Shown piece by piece: positions 1 to 8,910 of a DNA stretch of 64,000 nt (positions are counted from its first letter, which is position 1; each line of letters opens with the position of its first letter). Source of the stretch: JAWKXU01 sp964468045 (lineage in GTDB: Bacteria; Pseudomonadota; Alphaproteobacteria; Sphingomonadales; Sphingomonadaceae); NCBI GenBank assembly GCA_964468045.1, contig CAYXTO010000003.1:62001-126000 (forward strand). Reading direction: 5' to 3'. Under the pieces are notes generated by a model. The model was not told the origin of the DNA. It was given only the letters and a program-made list of their open reading frames with translations, and made no database searches. The translations under genes and the position numbers were made by a program.

Positions 1-1279
1 TCGCGGTGACCTGGTGCCCCGCGCCGATATCCCCCGCATCGATCTTGTCGTTGTCGAAATCCTCTTCCCGCAGGGCGCGGTTCTCATAGCCCAGCAGACG
101 GTACTGGCTGACCTGCGCGGGGTTGAACTCGACCTGGATCTTCACATCCTTGGCGATGGTGAAGAGGGTGGACTGCATCTCGTCCGAAAGAACCTTCTCC
201 GCCTCCAGCGCGCTGTCGATATAGGCATAATTGCCGTTTCCGTGATCGGCGACCTGCTCCATCATCGCTTCGTTGTAATTGCCGGTGCCGAAGCCGAGCG
301 TCGTCAGCGTGATGCCGCTGTCGCGCTCTTTCTCGATCATCTCGATCAGGGCCTTGTTGTCGGTAACCCCGACGTTGAAATCCCCGTCGGTGGCCAGGAT
401 CACCCGGTTGACCCCGCCTTCGATCCGGTTGTCGCGCGCGATCTGATAGGCGAGCTTGAGCCCGGCCCCGCCAGCGGTGGAGCCGCCCGCCTCGAGGCGG
501 TTCAAGGCATCGCGGATCTTCCTCGTGTCATTGGTCGGTTCGAGCACCAGGCCGGCCGCGCCGGCATAGACCACCACGGACACGCGGTCCTTCTGGGAAA
601 GTTCGCCGGCGAGCTTGGACAGCGCGGTCTTGACCAGTGGCAGCTTGTCGGCGCTGTTCATGGAACCGGAAACATCGAGCAGGAAGACGAGGTTGGCGGG
701 CGGCCTGTCCTTGCGCGGCAGATCGTATCCCCGCAGGCCGATCCGCAGCAGGCGCGTGTTTTCATTCCAAGGCGTGCGGGCGACATCGGTCGTCACGGTG
801 AAGGGGACCGCTCGCGTTTCCGGCGCGGCATAGTCGTAGCGGAAATAATTGATCATTTCCTCCGTCCGCACCGCATCCCTAGGCGGACGTATGCCTTGCG
901 TCAGGAAACGGCGGGTATTGGCATAGGCGCCGGTATCCACGTCCACGGAGAAGGTGGAAACCGGCTCTGCCGAGACCAGCTTGACCGGCGAGACTTCCTC
1001 ACCGTCGTAGCGCTCGCGGCCCGGATCGGTCGGCACGACCACCGGCGGAACGTAATAGCCCGGCGCGGCGCGAACCATCTCGGCCCTCGGCGACAGGACG
1101 GCGGGAGATGGTGGGGGCGGGGGAGGCGGAGGAGTGGCCATCTCCTGTGATGAATCGCTGGCGCTTTTGGTGTTGTCCGTGCCTTGGGCCGTGACGACGA
1201 TATCCTTGTCCCGCTGGGCGGCGCAGCCCGCAACGAGAATGAAAGCACAGCCGGCAAAAAGGGGGGTAGCAAGACGCAT
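1..1279 (-). CDS. VWA-domain lipoprotein, YfbK-like (partial, C-terminus outside window)
   Basis: The reading frame starts at ATG 1279 and runs off the left edge without a stop, so about 426 residues are visible. The N-terminus is a lipoprotein signal with lipobox VAGC (Cys19), followed by a Ser/Asp-rich linker and a run of eight prolines near residue 50. A von Willebrand factor A domain follows, with the metal-site motif DVSGS near residue 201, the T of GGSTAGG and the D of ATDGDFN, so the MIDAS is complete. The layout matches YfbK-type VWA proteins, which usually carry a further C-terminal domain not visible here. It is probably anchored in a membrane facing the periplasm. The substrate or partner is unknown. 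Confidence 0.85.
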   Translation of the reverse strand, partial: MRLATPLFAGCAFILVAGCAAQRDKDIVVTAQGTDNTKSASDSSQEMATPPPPPPPPSPAVLSPRAEMVRAAPGYYVPPVVVPTDPGRERYDGEEVSPVKLVSAEPVSTFSVDVDTGAYANTRRFLTQGIRPPRDAVRTEEMINYFRYDYAAPETRAVPFTVTTDVARTPWNENTRLLRIGLRGYDLPRKDRPPANLVFLLDVSGSMNSADKLPLVKTALSKLAGELSQKDRVSVVVYAGAAGLVLEPTNDTRKIRDALNRLEAGGSTAGGAGLKLAYQIARDNRIEGGVNRVILATDGDFNVGVTDNKALIEMIEKERDSGITLTTLGFGTGNYNEAMMEQVADHGNGNYAYIDSALEAEKVLSDEMQSTLFTIAKDVKIQVEFNPAQVSQYRLLGYENRALREEDFDNDKIDAGDIGAGHQVTA

Positions 1280-1379
1280 GGCGGGACCTCTCCTCCAGGT
1301 TCGATCGCTGCGGCGGAAGCTCGTGCCGGACGGGTGAATGACGACTGAACGCCCCTGGTTGTCGACGAACCGTTGAGCG

Positions 1380-2867
1380 TCAGTTCCCGTGCGGTGCGAT
1401 CTTGCGGCGGAACAGCAGCCGGTCTTCCGGGCCAAAGCCGCGCCGCCAGATTACGAAGCCGTAGGTGAGGAGGATGGCGGGAATGCCAAACAGCAATTCC
1501 ATCCATTCCGGCAGCAGCGTGGCGATATAGCCGACGATTGCCGCGGGCGCGGCGGCCCAGATCAGTGCCCAGCGCCAGTTGTTGACCGGCTCGCGCAGGA
1601 TGCGCTTGAGCAGCCATGCCTTGGCGATCGACGCCGCGCCCAGGGCGACCATCAGCGCCGCCGCGGCGCCGGCCGCCATGAACAATTCATTGAAGCCGAG
1701 CCGCTGGATGAGGATGATGAAGCCCACCGTCAGGACCGCCTGCAGCGCGATCGTCAGGATCGAGAGATACAGGTTTCGCATGCGCGCCACGTAGACCAGC
1801 GCGGCTTCGGAAACGACGGCGGTGGCGGCCGCCACTTCCGCCGCGAGCAGGAATGCCAATGCGCCCGTGCCTCCCACGAAGTTCGGCCCAACCAGGCCCA
1901 TCACCCCTTCACCCGGAATGCCGAGTGCAAGGGCGATGCCCGCCTGCGCGGCCGTGATCCAGAACCCGACCTGGCAGACCTGCCCGGCAATCGCCGCAAA
2001 GTTCTTTTCCTTCAGATTGCGGGTGATCACCGGGCCGAGGATCGGCTCGAAGCTGGTCTTGAGCTTCTGCGGCAGGCTGGCGACCTGCTGGGCCACATAA
2101 TAGATCCCCACCGTGCTCGGATGGGTGAACAGGCCCAGTATCGCGATGTCGAGGCGCCTCGTACCCCATTCGATCGCATCGGCGGTGGCCAGAGGCAGAC
2201 TCTGGCCCACCAGCTGGACCATCTGACCGGGATGCGGGCGCCATGCTTCCGGCTTTCCATAAGTGCGCAGGAGGGGGATGAAGGCGACGATGGCCGCAGC
2301 GAACACCGAGGCGAGATAGGCGATGGACAAGCCGCTGCTGCGATCGACGAAATACATGGCGCCGGCCATGATCGAGATCGTCCATGGTTCGACGATCGCC
2401 CGCGCCCTGACCGTGGTGGCAATGTCGTAGCGATAGGCTTGCGCCGCCAGCGCCACTTCCGTGAGGGCAAGGGGAACGATCGCGAACGGCAACAGACGGT
2501 CGATTTCCGTATAGTGCCCGCTCGGGAACATCGGCGCGGGAAAGGCATAGAGCACGAGCGCGCCCGCACTGGAGAACAGCAGCGCCAGCAGCAGTCCGTC
2601 GGCCACGATGTTGGCGGGCTTGCGCACTTCATCCTGCGAAAGCCACTGGGCGAGGCCGCGCTTCATGCCCAGTGCGCAGAGCTGCCCGACCAATTCGATG
2701 ACCACCAGCGCCGAGGCGAAGCGGCCCAGTGATTCCGCGCCGAACAGGCGGCCGGCAATGAACAGGAATGGCAGCCGGGCCGCGAGACGAAGGAGGAATC
2801 CGAAGAAATTGGTCCGCCCGCCCTTCGCCAGAGCGGCAATGTCGTTTTGCGGCTTGTCGTCGGTCAC
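1380..2867 (-). CDS. Oligosaccharide flippase family protein (Wzx-like, MOP superfamily)
   Basis: This 495-residue protein is almost entirely hydrophobic, with about a dozen predicted membrane helices and a short hydrophilic N-terminus. The first helix region (FFGFLLRLAARLPFLFIAGR) and the GRFASALVVIE stretch resemble the N-terminal part of lipopolysaccharide and polysaccharide flippases. Its expected role is to flip lipid-linked sugars across the inner membrane. It overlaps the end of gpsA by 4 nt and is probably translated with gpsA and tsaD. No glycosyltransferase gene lies nearby, so its glycan cannot be guessed. The family call is reasonably safe; the substrate is unknown. Confidence 0.8.
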   Translation of the reverse strand: MTDDKPQNDIAALAKGGRTNFFGFLLRLAARLPFLFIAGRLFGAESLGRFASALVVIELVGQLCALGMKRGLAQWLSQDEVRKPANIVADGLLLALLFSSAGALVLYAFPAPMFPSGHYTEIDRLLPFAIVPLALTEVALAAQAYRYDIATTVRARAIVEPWTISIMAGAMYFVDRSSGLSIAYLASVFAAAIVAFIPLLRTYGKPEAWRPHPGQMVQLVGQSLPLATADAIEWGTRRLDIAILGLFTHPSTVGIYYVAQQVASLPQKLKTSFEPILGPVITRNLKEKNFAAIAGQVCQVGFWITAAQAGIALALGIPGEGVMGLVGPNFVGGTGALAFLLAAEVAAATAVVSEAALVYVARMRNLYLSILTIALQAVLTVGFIILIQRLGFNELFMAAGAAAALMVALGAASIAKAWLLKRILREPVNNWRWALIWAAAPAAIVGYIATLLPEWMELLFGIPAILLTYGFVIWRRGFGPEDRLLFRRKIAPHGN

Positions 2868-3892
2868 GCAGGCGCGCCTTGCTCGGCCTTCAGCGGCCGG
2901 GCCAGCATGTCACTGACCACCACGCCGGCGCTCGCGCCTTCAAGCAGGCGATTGACCGCGGCGACGATCGGCATGGCCACGCCGTGATAGTCCGCCAGTT
3001 CGGCCAGAACCGGCGCGGTATGCGCCCCTTCCGCCACGGTCGAGCGATTGGCCATCAGTTCTTGCGCCGAACGGCCTTCCCCCAGCGCCTTGCCCAGCGA
3101 GAAATTGCGGCTGGAGGTGGACGAGCAGGTCAGCACCAGATCGCCCAGGCCGCACAGCCCCGCCAGCGTATCGCGCCTAGCCCCCAGCGCTTCACCGAAG
3201 CGCAGCATTTCCGCATAGCCGCGGGCGATCAGCGCCGCCCGGGCATTCTGCCCCAGCCGCAGGCCGTCGACCACGCCGCAGGCGATGGCCAGCACATTCT
3301 TGACCGCGCCGCCGATCTCCGCCCCGATCACGTCATCCGAGTAATAGGGACGGAAGCTGGATCGCGCGATCATGTCGGCCAGGCGTTGCCATTGCGCTTC
3401 GCCTCCGCCGCAGGCCAGGGTCACGGCGGTGGGCAAGCCGGCGGCGACTTCATGCGCGAATGTCGGGCCGGACAACACGGCAATCTGGCTTGCGGGCGCC
3501 GCGTCGCGAGCGACATCGCTCATGAGGCGGCGGCTGCCTGCCTCGATCCCCTTGGAGCAAAGCACGATGTCGCGTGGCACGGTGGGCATCTGCCCCAGGA
3601 TGGAGGCCATGTGCTGCGCCGGCGTGACGACCAGCGCGATATCGCATTGCGCCAGATCGCCAAGCTCGCCGGTCGCTCGGATCGACGGGGCCAGTTCCGC
3701 GGAGGGCAGGTAGAGCCCGTTGCGGCGGCTGGTGTTGATTTCATCCACCAGCTCGGGTTCGCGCGCCCACAGCAGCACCGGGCTTCCGTCCGAAGCCAGC
3801 ATCTGGGCCAGCGCGGTGCCCCATGCCCCGGCACCGATTACCCCCAGTTTGGGGCCCAGCTTCGGCCCCGGCTTCGGATTGTCGCCGCTCAT
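2864..3892 (-). CDS. gpsA: NAD(P)-dependent glycerol-3-phosphate dehydrogenase
   Basis: GpsA reduces dihydroxyacetone phosphate to sn-glycerol 3-phosphate, the backbone of phospholipids, in the cytoplasm. The 342-residue length is normal. A Rossmann motif GAGAWGTALAQ lies near residue 20, the conserved SGPTFAHEV segment in the middle, and the catalytic-lysine segment VKNVLAIACGVVDGL follows. The C-terminal GLGDLVLTCSSTSSRN block is typical of the family. The gene overlaps tsaD upstream and the flippase downstream by 4 nt each, so the three are probably one translationally coupled operon. Confidence 0.95.
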   Translation of the reverse strand: MSGDNPKPGPKLGPKLGVIGAGAWGTALAQMLASDGSPVLLWAREPELVDEINTSRRNGLYLPSAELAPSIRATGELGDLAQCDIALVVTPAQHMASILGQMPTVPRDIVLCSKGIEAGSRRLMSDVARDAAPASQIAVLSGPTFAHEVAAGLPTAVTLACGGGEAQWQRLADMIARSSFRPYYSDDVIGAEIGGAVKNVLAIACGVVDGLRLGQNARAALIARGYAEMLRFGEALGARRDTLAGLCGLGDLVLTCSSTSSRNFSLGKALGEGRSAQELMANRSTVAEGAHTAPVLAELADYHGVAMPIVAAVNRLLEGASAGVVVSDMLARPLKAEQGAPA

Positions 3893-4923
3893 GCCTTTAC
3901 CCCCGCGCCGCGCACCGGTTCCGCCTGGGGATCGAGCGGCCAGCGGGGCCTCGCTGCGAAATCGAGGGGATCGGATTGTCCCTTGCGGAACCGTTCCAGC
4001 CCCGCCCAGGCGATCATGGCGGCATTATCCGTGCAAAGCGACAGCGGCGGTGCGACGAAACGCAGACCGCGATCGGCGGCGATTCCTTCCAGCAATCCTC
4101 TCACTTCCCTATTGGCGGCGACCCCACCCGCAACCACGAGCGCGGTGACATCACCCATCATCCCGAGCGAGACGGCAAGCCTGTCGGCAATGCAATCCAT
4201 CGCCGCCTGCTGGAAGCTGGCCGCGATATCGGCATCCTGATATTGACCGCTTTCCTTTGCGCGCAACACCGCGCTCTTCAATCCGGCAAAGGAGAAATGC
4301 GGCTCCGCGCTGCCATGCAGGGGGCGGGGCAGCGGTACGGCCTTGGGATCGCCCTGCGCCGCAAGCCGCTCCACCGCAGGGCCGCCGGGATAGCCCAGGC
4401 CCAGGATCTTGGCGGTCTTGTCGAACGCTTCGCCCAGCGCGTCGTCGATGGTCGTCGCGATCCTGCGATACCGCCCCACATCGTCGACCCGCAGGATCTG
4501 GCAATGGCCGCCGGAGACCAGCAGCAGGGCATAGGGAAACGCGAGCGTTGCGTCCGCCAGGCGAGGGGAGAGGGCATGGCCTTCGAGATGGTTGACGGCC
4601 ACCAGCGGCTTCCCGCTGGCCATGGCCAGGGCCTTTGCGGTGACGAGGCCGACCATCACGCCGCCGATCAGCCCGGGCCCAGCCGTCGCCGCCACCGCAT
4701 CCACGTCGTCCAGAGCCATGCCGGCTTCGGCCAGCGTCGCCTCGACCAACGGGGCGAGCCGTTCCGCATGGGCGCGGGCGGCGATCTCCGGAACCACGCC
4801 GCCATAGGGGCGATGGGCATCGTCCTGCGAGGCGATCCGCTGCGCGAGTATGCGGCGGCCATCGTCGACCAATGCGGCCGCCGTTTCGTCACAGCTCGAT
4901 TCAATGCCCAATATCACGGCCAT
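3889..4923 (-). CDS. tsaD: tRNA N6-adenosine threonylcarbamoyltransferase TsaD
   Basis: TsaD transfers the threonylcarbamoyl group to adenosine 37 of ANN-decoding tRNAs (t6A). The 344-residue protein opens with the ASKHA signature ILGIESSCDETAAALV. It carries GGVVPEIAARAHAERL and NHLEGHALS, whose histidines bind the metal, and a late VVAGGVAANREVR nucleotide-binding motif. It is the first gene of the minus-strand run tsaD-gpsA-flippase. It is divergent from hemC, with only 47 nt between the start codons, so the promoters must be closely packed. This tsaD/hemC divergence is common in alphaproteobacteria. Confidence 0.96.
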   Translation of the reverse strand: MAVILGIESSCDETAAALVDDGRRILAQRIASQDDAHRPYGGVVPEIAARAHAERLAPLVEATLAEAGMALDDVDAVAATAGPGLIGGVMVGLVTAKALAMASGKPLVAVNHLEGHALSPRLADATLAFPYALLLVSGGHCQILRVDDVGRYRRIATTIDDALGEAFDKTAKILGLGYPGGPAVERLAAQGDPKAVPLPRPLHGSAEPHFSFAGLKSAVLRAKESGQYQDADIAASFQQAAMDCIADRLAVSLGMMGDVTALVVAGGVAANREVRGLLEGIAADRGLRFVAPPLSLCTDNAAMIAWAGLERFRKGQSDPLDFAARPRWPLDPQAEPVRGAGVKA

Positions 4924-4970
4924 CCTGGCTTCCCCTGAACCACAATGCGGATTAGGGCAAGCGCAGCCAG

Positions 4971-5924
4971 ATGACGACAGAATACGACATATCGCCCCGG
5001 CTCAGGCTCGGAACTCGCGAATCCCCGCTTGCGATGGCGCAGGCCCGGGAAGCCCGCGCGCGGCTGTGCGCCGCGCATGGCTGGGAAGAAGCCGCGATAG
5101 AGCTGGTTCCGGTGATCGCCAGCGGGGACCGCATCCAGGATCGCCCGCTTGCCGAAATCGGCGGCAAGGCCCTGTGGACCAAGGAACTGGATGCCTGGCT
5201 GGCCGAAGGCCGGATCGATGCGGCGGTGCATTCGATGAAGGATGTGGAGACGATCCGCCCGGATAGCCTGGTGATTGCGGCCATCCTTCCCCGCGCCGAC
5301 GTGCGCGATGTGCTGGTGGGCGCCGCCTCGATCTCCCAATTGCCTCCCGGCGCGCGGATCGGAACCAGTGCGCCGCGCCGCGCCGCGCAATTGCTGCACG
5401 CCCGGCCCGACTGCTCGGTGGTGACGTTCCGGGGCAATGTCGCCACCCGGCTGGCCCGGCTGGCCGCCGGCGAGGCCGACGCCACCTTGCTGGCGGCCGC
5501 AGGGCTTGAACGGCTCGGCCAGCATGGCACCGGCACGCCGCTTGCCGCGGAAGAATGGTTGCCCGCGCCGGCGCAGGGCGCGATCGGCATCGAATGCAAC
5601 GCTGCCGACGAATCCACCCGCGCCTTGCTGGCCGCCGTCGACCATGCGCCGAGCCGGGCGCGAGTCATGGCGGAAAGAGCGGTGCTCGAGGCGCTGGGCG
5701 GCAACTGCCACAGCCCGGTCGCGATCCTCACTGAAATGCAGGGCCAGGAGATTTCGATTCGTGCCGCCCTGTTCAGCCCCGATGGCGCCGAGCGCGTGGA
5801 AGCGGCGGCGCAATTCTCCGCAGGCGACCAGGATGGCCCGGCGCGGCTGGCCGGGGAACTGCTGCGGCGGGCGACGCCCGGCATAATTGCGCATTTTTCC
5901 GGGCCGCCCGCAGAGCGGCAATGA
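4971..5924 (+). CDS. hemC: Hydroxymethylbilane synthase (porphobilinogen deaminase)
   Basis: HemC polymerises four porphobilinogens into hydroxymethylbilane for heme and siroheme synthesis. The 317-residue protein has the N-terminal LRLGTRESPLAMAQA motif, the KDVETIRPD loop, and the arginine-rich cofactor-binding segment GARIGTSAPRRAAQL. The LGGNCHSP motif holds Cys246, which would bind the dipyrromethane cofactor. It overlaps hemD by 4 nt and faces tsaD on the other strand. The start is chosen because MTTEYD precedes the first conserved motif by the usual distance. Confidence 0.96.
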   Translation: MTTEYDISPRLRLGTRESPLAMAQAREARARLCAAHGWEEAAIELVPVIASGDRIQDRPLAEIGGKALWTKELDAWLAEGRIDAAVHSMKDVETIRPDSLVIAAILPRADVRDVLVGAASISQLPPGARIGTSAPRRAAQLLHARPDCSVVTFRGNVATRLARLAAGEADATLLAAAGLERLGQHGTGTPLAAEEWLPAPAQGAIGIECNAADESTRALLAAVDHAPSRARVMAERAVLEALGGNCHSPVAILTEMQGQEISIRAALFSPDGAERVEAAAQFSAGDQDGPARLAGELLRRATPGIIAHFSGPPAERQ

Positions 5925-6613
5925 GTGGACCGGTTGCCCTGCCGATCTTCGCGATTCGGCCTGAGCCGGGGCTTTCCGCAACCCGCCGAGCGGCTCGCGC
6001 GCTCGGGATGGAGATCACCGGCGTGCCGCTTTTCGAGATCGGGCCCCGGGCATGGACGCCGCCCGCTGCCGGTGAAGTGGATGCCCTGCTGTTCGGCAGC
6101 GCGAATGCGCTGCGTCATGGCGGGCCTCGGTTGGAGGCATTCTCCGGCAAGCCGGCCCATGTGGTCGGGGACGCGACGGCACAAGCCGCGCGGGATGCCG
6201 GGTTTGCGGTCGAAACCGTGGGCACAGGTGGCCTGCAGGCCGTGCTGGACCGGCTCGCTGGGCGCAAGCTGCGTCTGCTTCGCCTTGCCGGCGAGGATCA
6301 CGTGCCGCTCGATCCCCCTTCCGGGCTGACGATCATGACCCGCATCGTCTATGCGAGCAGCGCGCTTCCGATGCCGTCCGATCTCGCGCGCGCCTTGCGG
6401 GGGGGAGGGGTGATCATGCTGCATTCCGCGCAGGCCGCGCGCCACTTCCGCAGGGAATGCGAGCGCTTGCAGATACCTCTCGGCAAGCTGCGCATGGCGG
6501 CGCTGGGTTCGCGTATCCTGCATGCGGCCGGAACGGGCTGGGCCGCCGCCCGATGCGCCGCGAATCCGCGCGAGGGGGAGCTACTGGCGCTGAGCGACCA
6601 GTTGTGCCATTGA
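5921..6613 (+). CDS. hemD: Uroporphyrinogen-III synthase
   Basis: HemD cyclises hydroxymethylbilane to uroporphyrinogen III, flipping ring D. The 230-residue protein has the two-lobed pattern expected, beginning with LPIFAIRPEPGLSATRRAA and including GVPLFEIGP near residue 35. The family is poorly conserved, so the call rests on these segments plus the 4-nt overlap with hemC. It is followed after about 57 nt by the Mic60-like gene in the same direction. Confidence 0.9.
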   Translation: MSGPVALPIFAIRPEPGLSATRRAARALGMEITGVPLFEIGPRAWTPPAAGEVDALLFGSANALRHGGPRLEAFSGKPAHVVGDATAQAARDAGFAVETVGTGGLQAVLDRLAGRKLRLLRLAGEDHVPLDPPSGLTIMTRIVYASSALPMPSDLARALRGGGVIMLHSAQAARHFRRECERLQIPLGKLRMAALGSRILHAAGTGWAAARCAANPREGELLALSDQLCH

Positions 6614-6670
6614 GGGGATGGGGTGTGGCCTCGGTGCAGACCGAGCCCATGGATAGCCGGCAAGGATTTG

Positions 6671-7594
6671 ATGGTCGATGATGTGTTGAGCGAGCCGCAG
6701 CAAGGTGGCTATGCGGAGCGAAGGACCGGTTTCGGTACGATACTGGCGATTGCCATTGTCACCTTTCTGCTGGGCGCCGGTCTGGCGACCTGGGCCGGTT
6801 CGCGCGGGTTGGTGAAATTTCCCCTGCTGAATGACGTCTTTTCATCGGCCGGGCCGGAACAATCGGCGCAGACGGCGGCGGAGCCAGCGCCGGAACTGAA
6901 TCCGGGAACTGCGGCCAAGGTGGAACAGGCGGCGCAGGTCGTGGAAAAGGCCGCCCAGCAGCAGGGCGGGTTCGACCAGCGCCTTGCCGCGCTGGAGCAG
7001 CGCTTGACGCGGCTCGATCTCCAGGCGCAGGCGGCATCGGGCAATGCGGCGCGCGCCGAAGGCCTGCTCATCGCCTTCGCCACGCGTCGCGCGCTGGAAC
7101 GCGGGGCGCCGCTTGGCTATCTCGGCGACCAGTTGCGCCTCCGTTTCGGAGATGCCCGGCCCAATGCGGTTCGCACCATCATCGAGGCATCGCGGGATCC
7201 GATCACGCTGGACCAGCTGGTGGCGCGTCTCGAAGGGCTGTCGCAGGATCTCACGATGGCTCCGAAGGATGAAGGTGTCTGGCCGCGGGTCTGGCGCGAA
7301 CTCGACGGGCTGTTCGTGATCCGACGGGAAGCTTCGCCTTCGCCAGCGCCGCGTCTCCGACTGGAGCGGGCGCGGATGTTCCTGGAAACCGGACGGGTGG
7401 AAGCCGCGGTGGCTGAAATCCGCAATATGCCGGGCGCCGAGCGAGCGGGGAGCTGGATCGTCGATGCGGAACGCTATGCCCGGGTGCAGTCCGCACTGGA
7501 ACTGATCGAGACCACGGCGGTGCTCGAGCCGCGCAAGCTGCGGGATGGCGCAGGCAATCAGGTGGAACAGCTCAGCCCGATCATGACCGAATAA
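6671..7594 (+). CDS. Mic60/mitofilin-like inner-membrane protein (COG4223 type)
   Basis: The protein has 307 residues counted from ATG 6671. A start at 6623 is also open, but its extra residues look unlike protein. One membrane helix (residues ~21-40, ILAIAIVTFLLGAGLATWAG) is followed by an Ala/Pro-rich linker and a coiled coil (QQQGGFDQRLAALEQRLTRLD). A helical C-terminal domain contains LAYL-like and FLETGRVEAAVAEI segments. Alphaproteobacterial homologs of the mitochondrial cristae protein Mic60 are known to sit just after hemC-hemD, and both position and architecture fit. It would be anchored in the inner membrane with most of the chain in the periplasm. The link to Mic60 rests on topology and synteny, because sequence similarity in this family is weak. 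Confidence 0.72.
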   Translation: MVDDVLSEPQQGGYAERRTGFGTILAIAIVTFLLGAGLATWAGSRGLVKFPLLNDVFSSAGPEQSAQTAAEPAPELNPGTAAKVEQAAQVVEKAAQQQGGFDQRLAALEQRLTRLDLQAQAASGNAARAEGLLIAFATRRALERGAPLGYLGDQLRLRFGDARPNAVRTIIEASRDPITLDQLVARLEGLSQDLTMAPKDEGVWPRVWRELDGLFVIRREASPSPAPRLRLERARMFLETGRVEAAVAEIRNMPGAERAGSWIVDAERYARVQSALELIETTAVLEPRKLRDGAGNQVEQLSPIMTE

Positions 7595-7607
7595 GGCTGG
7601 GTGCGGC

Positions 7608-8822
7608 TCAGCCTTTCAGCAGGCTCGGCACGTTCCCGCTCACGCCGCGCGCTTCGTCCATGAACCAGCGCTTGAGCGGTGAGATGCGCTGCACCGCCGC
7701 CATGCCCAGCCGCCTGACGGCGGAAGGGAGCCGGCCGGGCACACCGAACAGCCAGGTCAGGCCATCCGTCGCCAGGGCGACCGAGAAATTGTCGAGGCTG
7801 CGCCAGCGCTCATAGCGGGCAAGCAGCTGCGCATCGCCGGGATCGAGGCCCAGCCTCATTCCATCGGCCAGCACTTCGACCAGCGCCGCGACGTCCCGTA
7901 GCCCGAGATTGAGCCCCTGCCCGGCGATCGGATGAATGCCGTGGGCGGCATCTCCCACCAGCGCCAGCCGCTGCGCGGTGATCCGGGCGGTATGCTGGAA
8001 GCTCAGCGGATAGGATTCGCGCGGGCCCACATGCTTGATCGCTCCCAATACGCCGTGCATGCGCTTTTCGACCTCGGCGATGAAGCCGCGGTCCGACAGG
8101 GCAAGGACCCCTGCCGCATCCTTTTCCGCCACGGTCCAGACCAGCGCAGTCCGGTGGGTGCCGTCGGGCGCATCGAGCATCGGCAGCAGGGCGAAGGGAC
8201 CGGCGGGATAGAAGATTTCCCACGCCACATTGCCATGCGGCTTTTCATGTTCCAGCCCGGTGATGATGGCGCGATGGCGATAATCCCATCGCGCGAGATT
8301 GAGGCCCGCGTCCTCGCGGGTAGGAGAGCGGCGCCCTTCCGCGCCGACCATCAGCCGGGCCTGCAGCACATCCCCATTGGCGAGCGTGGCGCAGACGCCA
8401 TGTTCGCCGCGCTGGCGTTCCACCACCTCGCTGCTGGCGTGCCACGCGATCAGCGGTTCCTTGCGCGCGGCCTCAAACAGCGCGAGGCGCAGCACCCGGT
8501 TGGCGAACATGTAGCCGAGCGAGCCTTCATGGGGCTCCGGGCGAAAATCGATCCGTCCCGGCTTCATGCCGTCCGTCACGGCGATGGAATCGATCGGGCA
8601 GCCGAGCGGCGCCAGGCTTTCCGCCAGGCCGATATGGGTGAACAGGTTCCAGCTCGCGGTCGATATGGCGGATGCGCGCCCGTCGAACCCTTCCGCGGTC
8701 AGTTCGGCGGGGTCGGCGCGGTCGACCACATGGCTGGAGATGCCCTTCCTCGCGGCGGCGAGGGCAAGCGTCATGCCCACCAGGCCGCCGCCCAAAATCA
8801 GCAATTCGCGCGTTTCGGCCAT
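7608..8822 (-). CDS. UbiH/UbiF/COQ6-family FAD-dependent hydroxylase
   Basis: This 404-residue flavoprotein monooxygenase probably hydroxylates the ring of a ubiquinone precursor at the inner membrane. The FAD-binding GGGLVGMTLA motif is at the N-terminus, the LMVGAEGRRSPTR (DG-type) motif is mid-protein, and VGDAAHGIHPIAGQGLNLGLRD is near residue 290. The ATG at 8822 is preferred because AGGA precedes it at good spacing. An ATG at 8837 is also in frame but has no such site. It converges with the Mic60-like gene and is divergent from dsbD. Which ring position it hydroxylates cannot be read from the sequence. Confidence 0.88.
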   Translation of the reverse strand: MAETRELLILGGGLVGMTLALAAARKGISSHVVDRADPAELTAEGFDGRASAISTASWNLFTHIGLAESLAPLGCPIDSIAVTDGMKPGRIDFRPEPHEGSLGYMFANRVLRLALFEAARKEPLIAWHASSEVVERQRGEHGVCATLANGDVLQARLMVGAEGRRSPTREDAGLNLARWDYRHRAIITGLEHEKPHGNVAWEIFYPAGPFALLPMLDAPDGTHRTALVWTVAEKDAAGVLALSDRGFIAEVEKRMHGVLGAIKHVGPRESYPLSFQHTARITAQRLALVGDAAHGIHPIAGQGLNLGLRDVAALVEVLADGMRLGLDPGDAQLLARYERWRSLDNFSVALATDGLTWLFGVPGRLPSAVRRLGMAAVQRISPLKRWFMDEARGVSGNVPSLLKG

Positions 8823-8910
8823 TTCCGTTCCTGCCATGGCTCAATTCGATGAAGCGAGCCGTCCTAAGAAGTTCCCACTCCGGCGCGAATGCTCTAGAGC
8901 CTGCCGCGCC

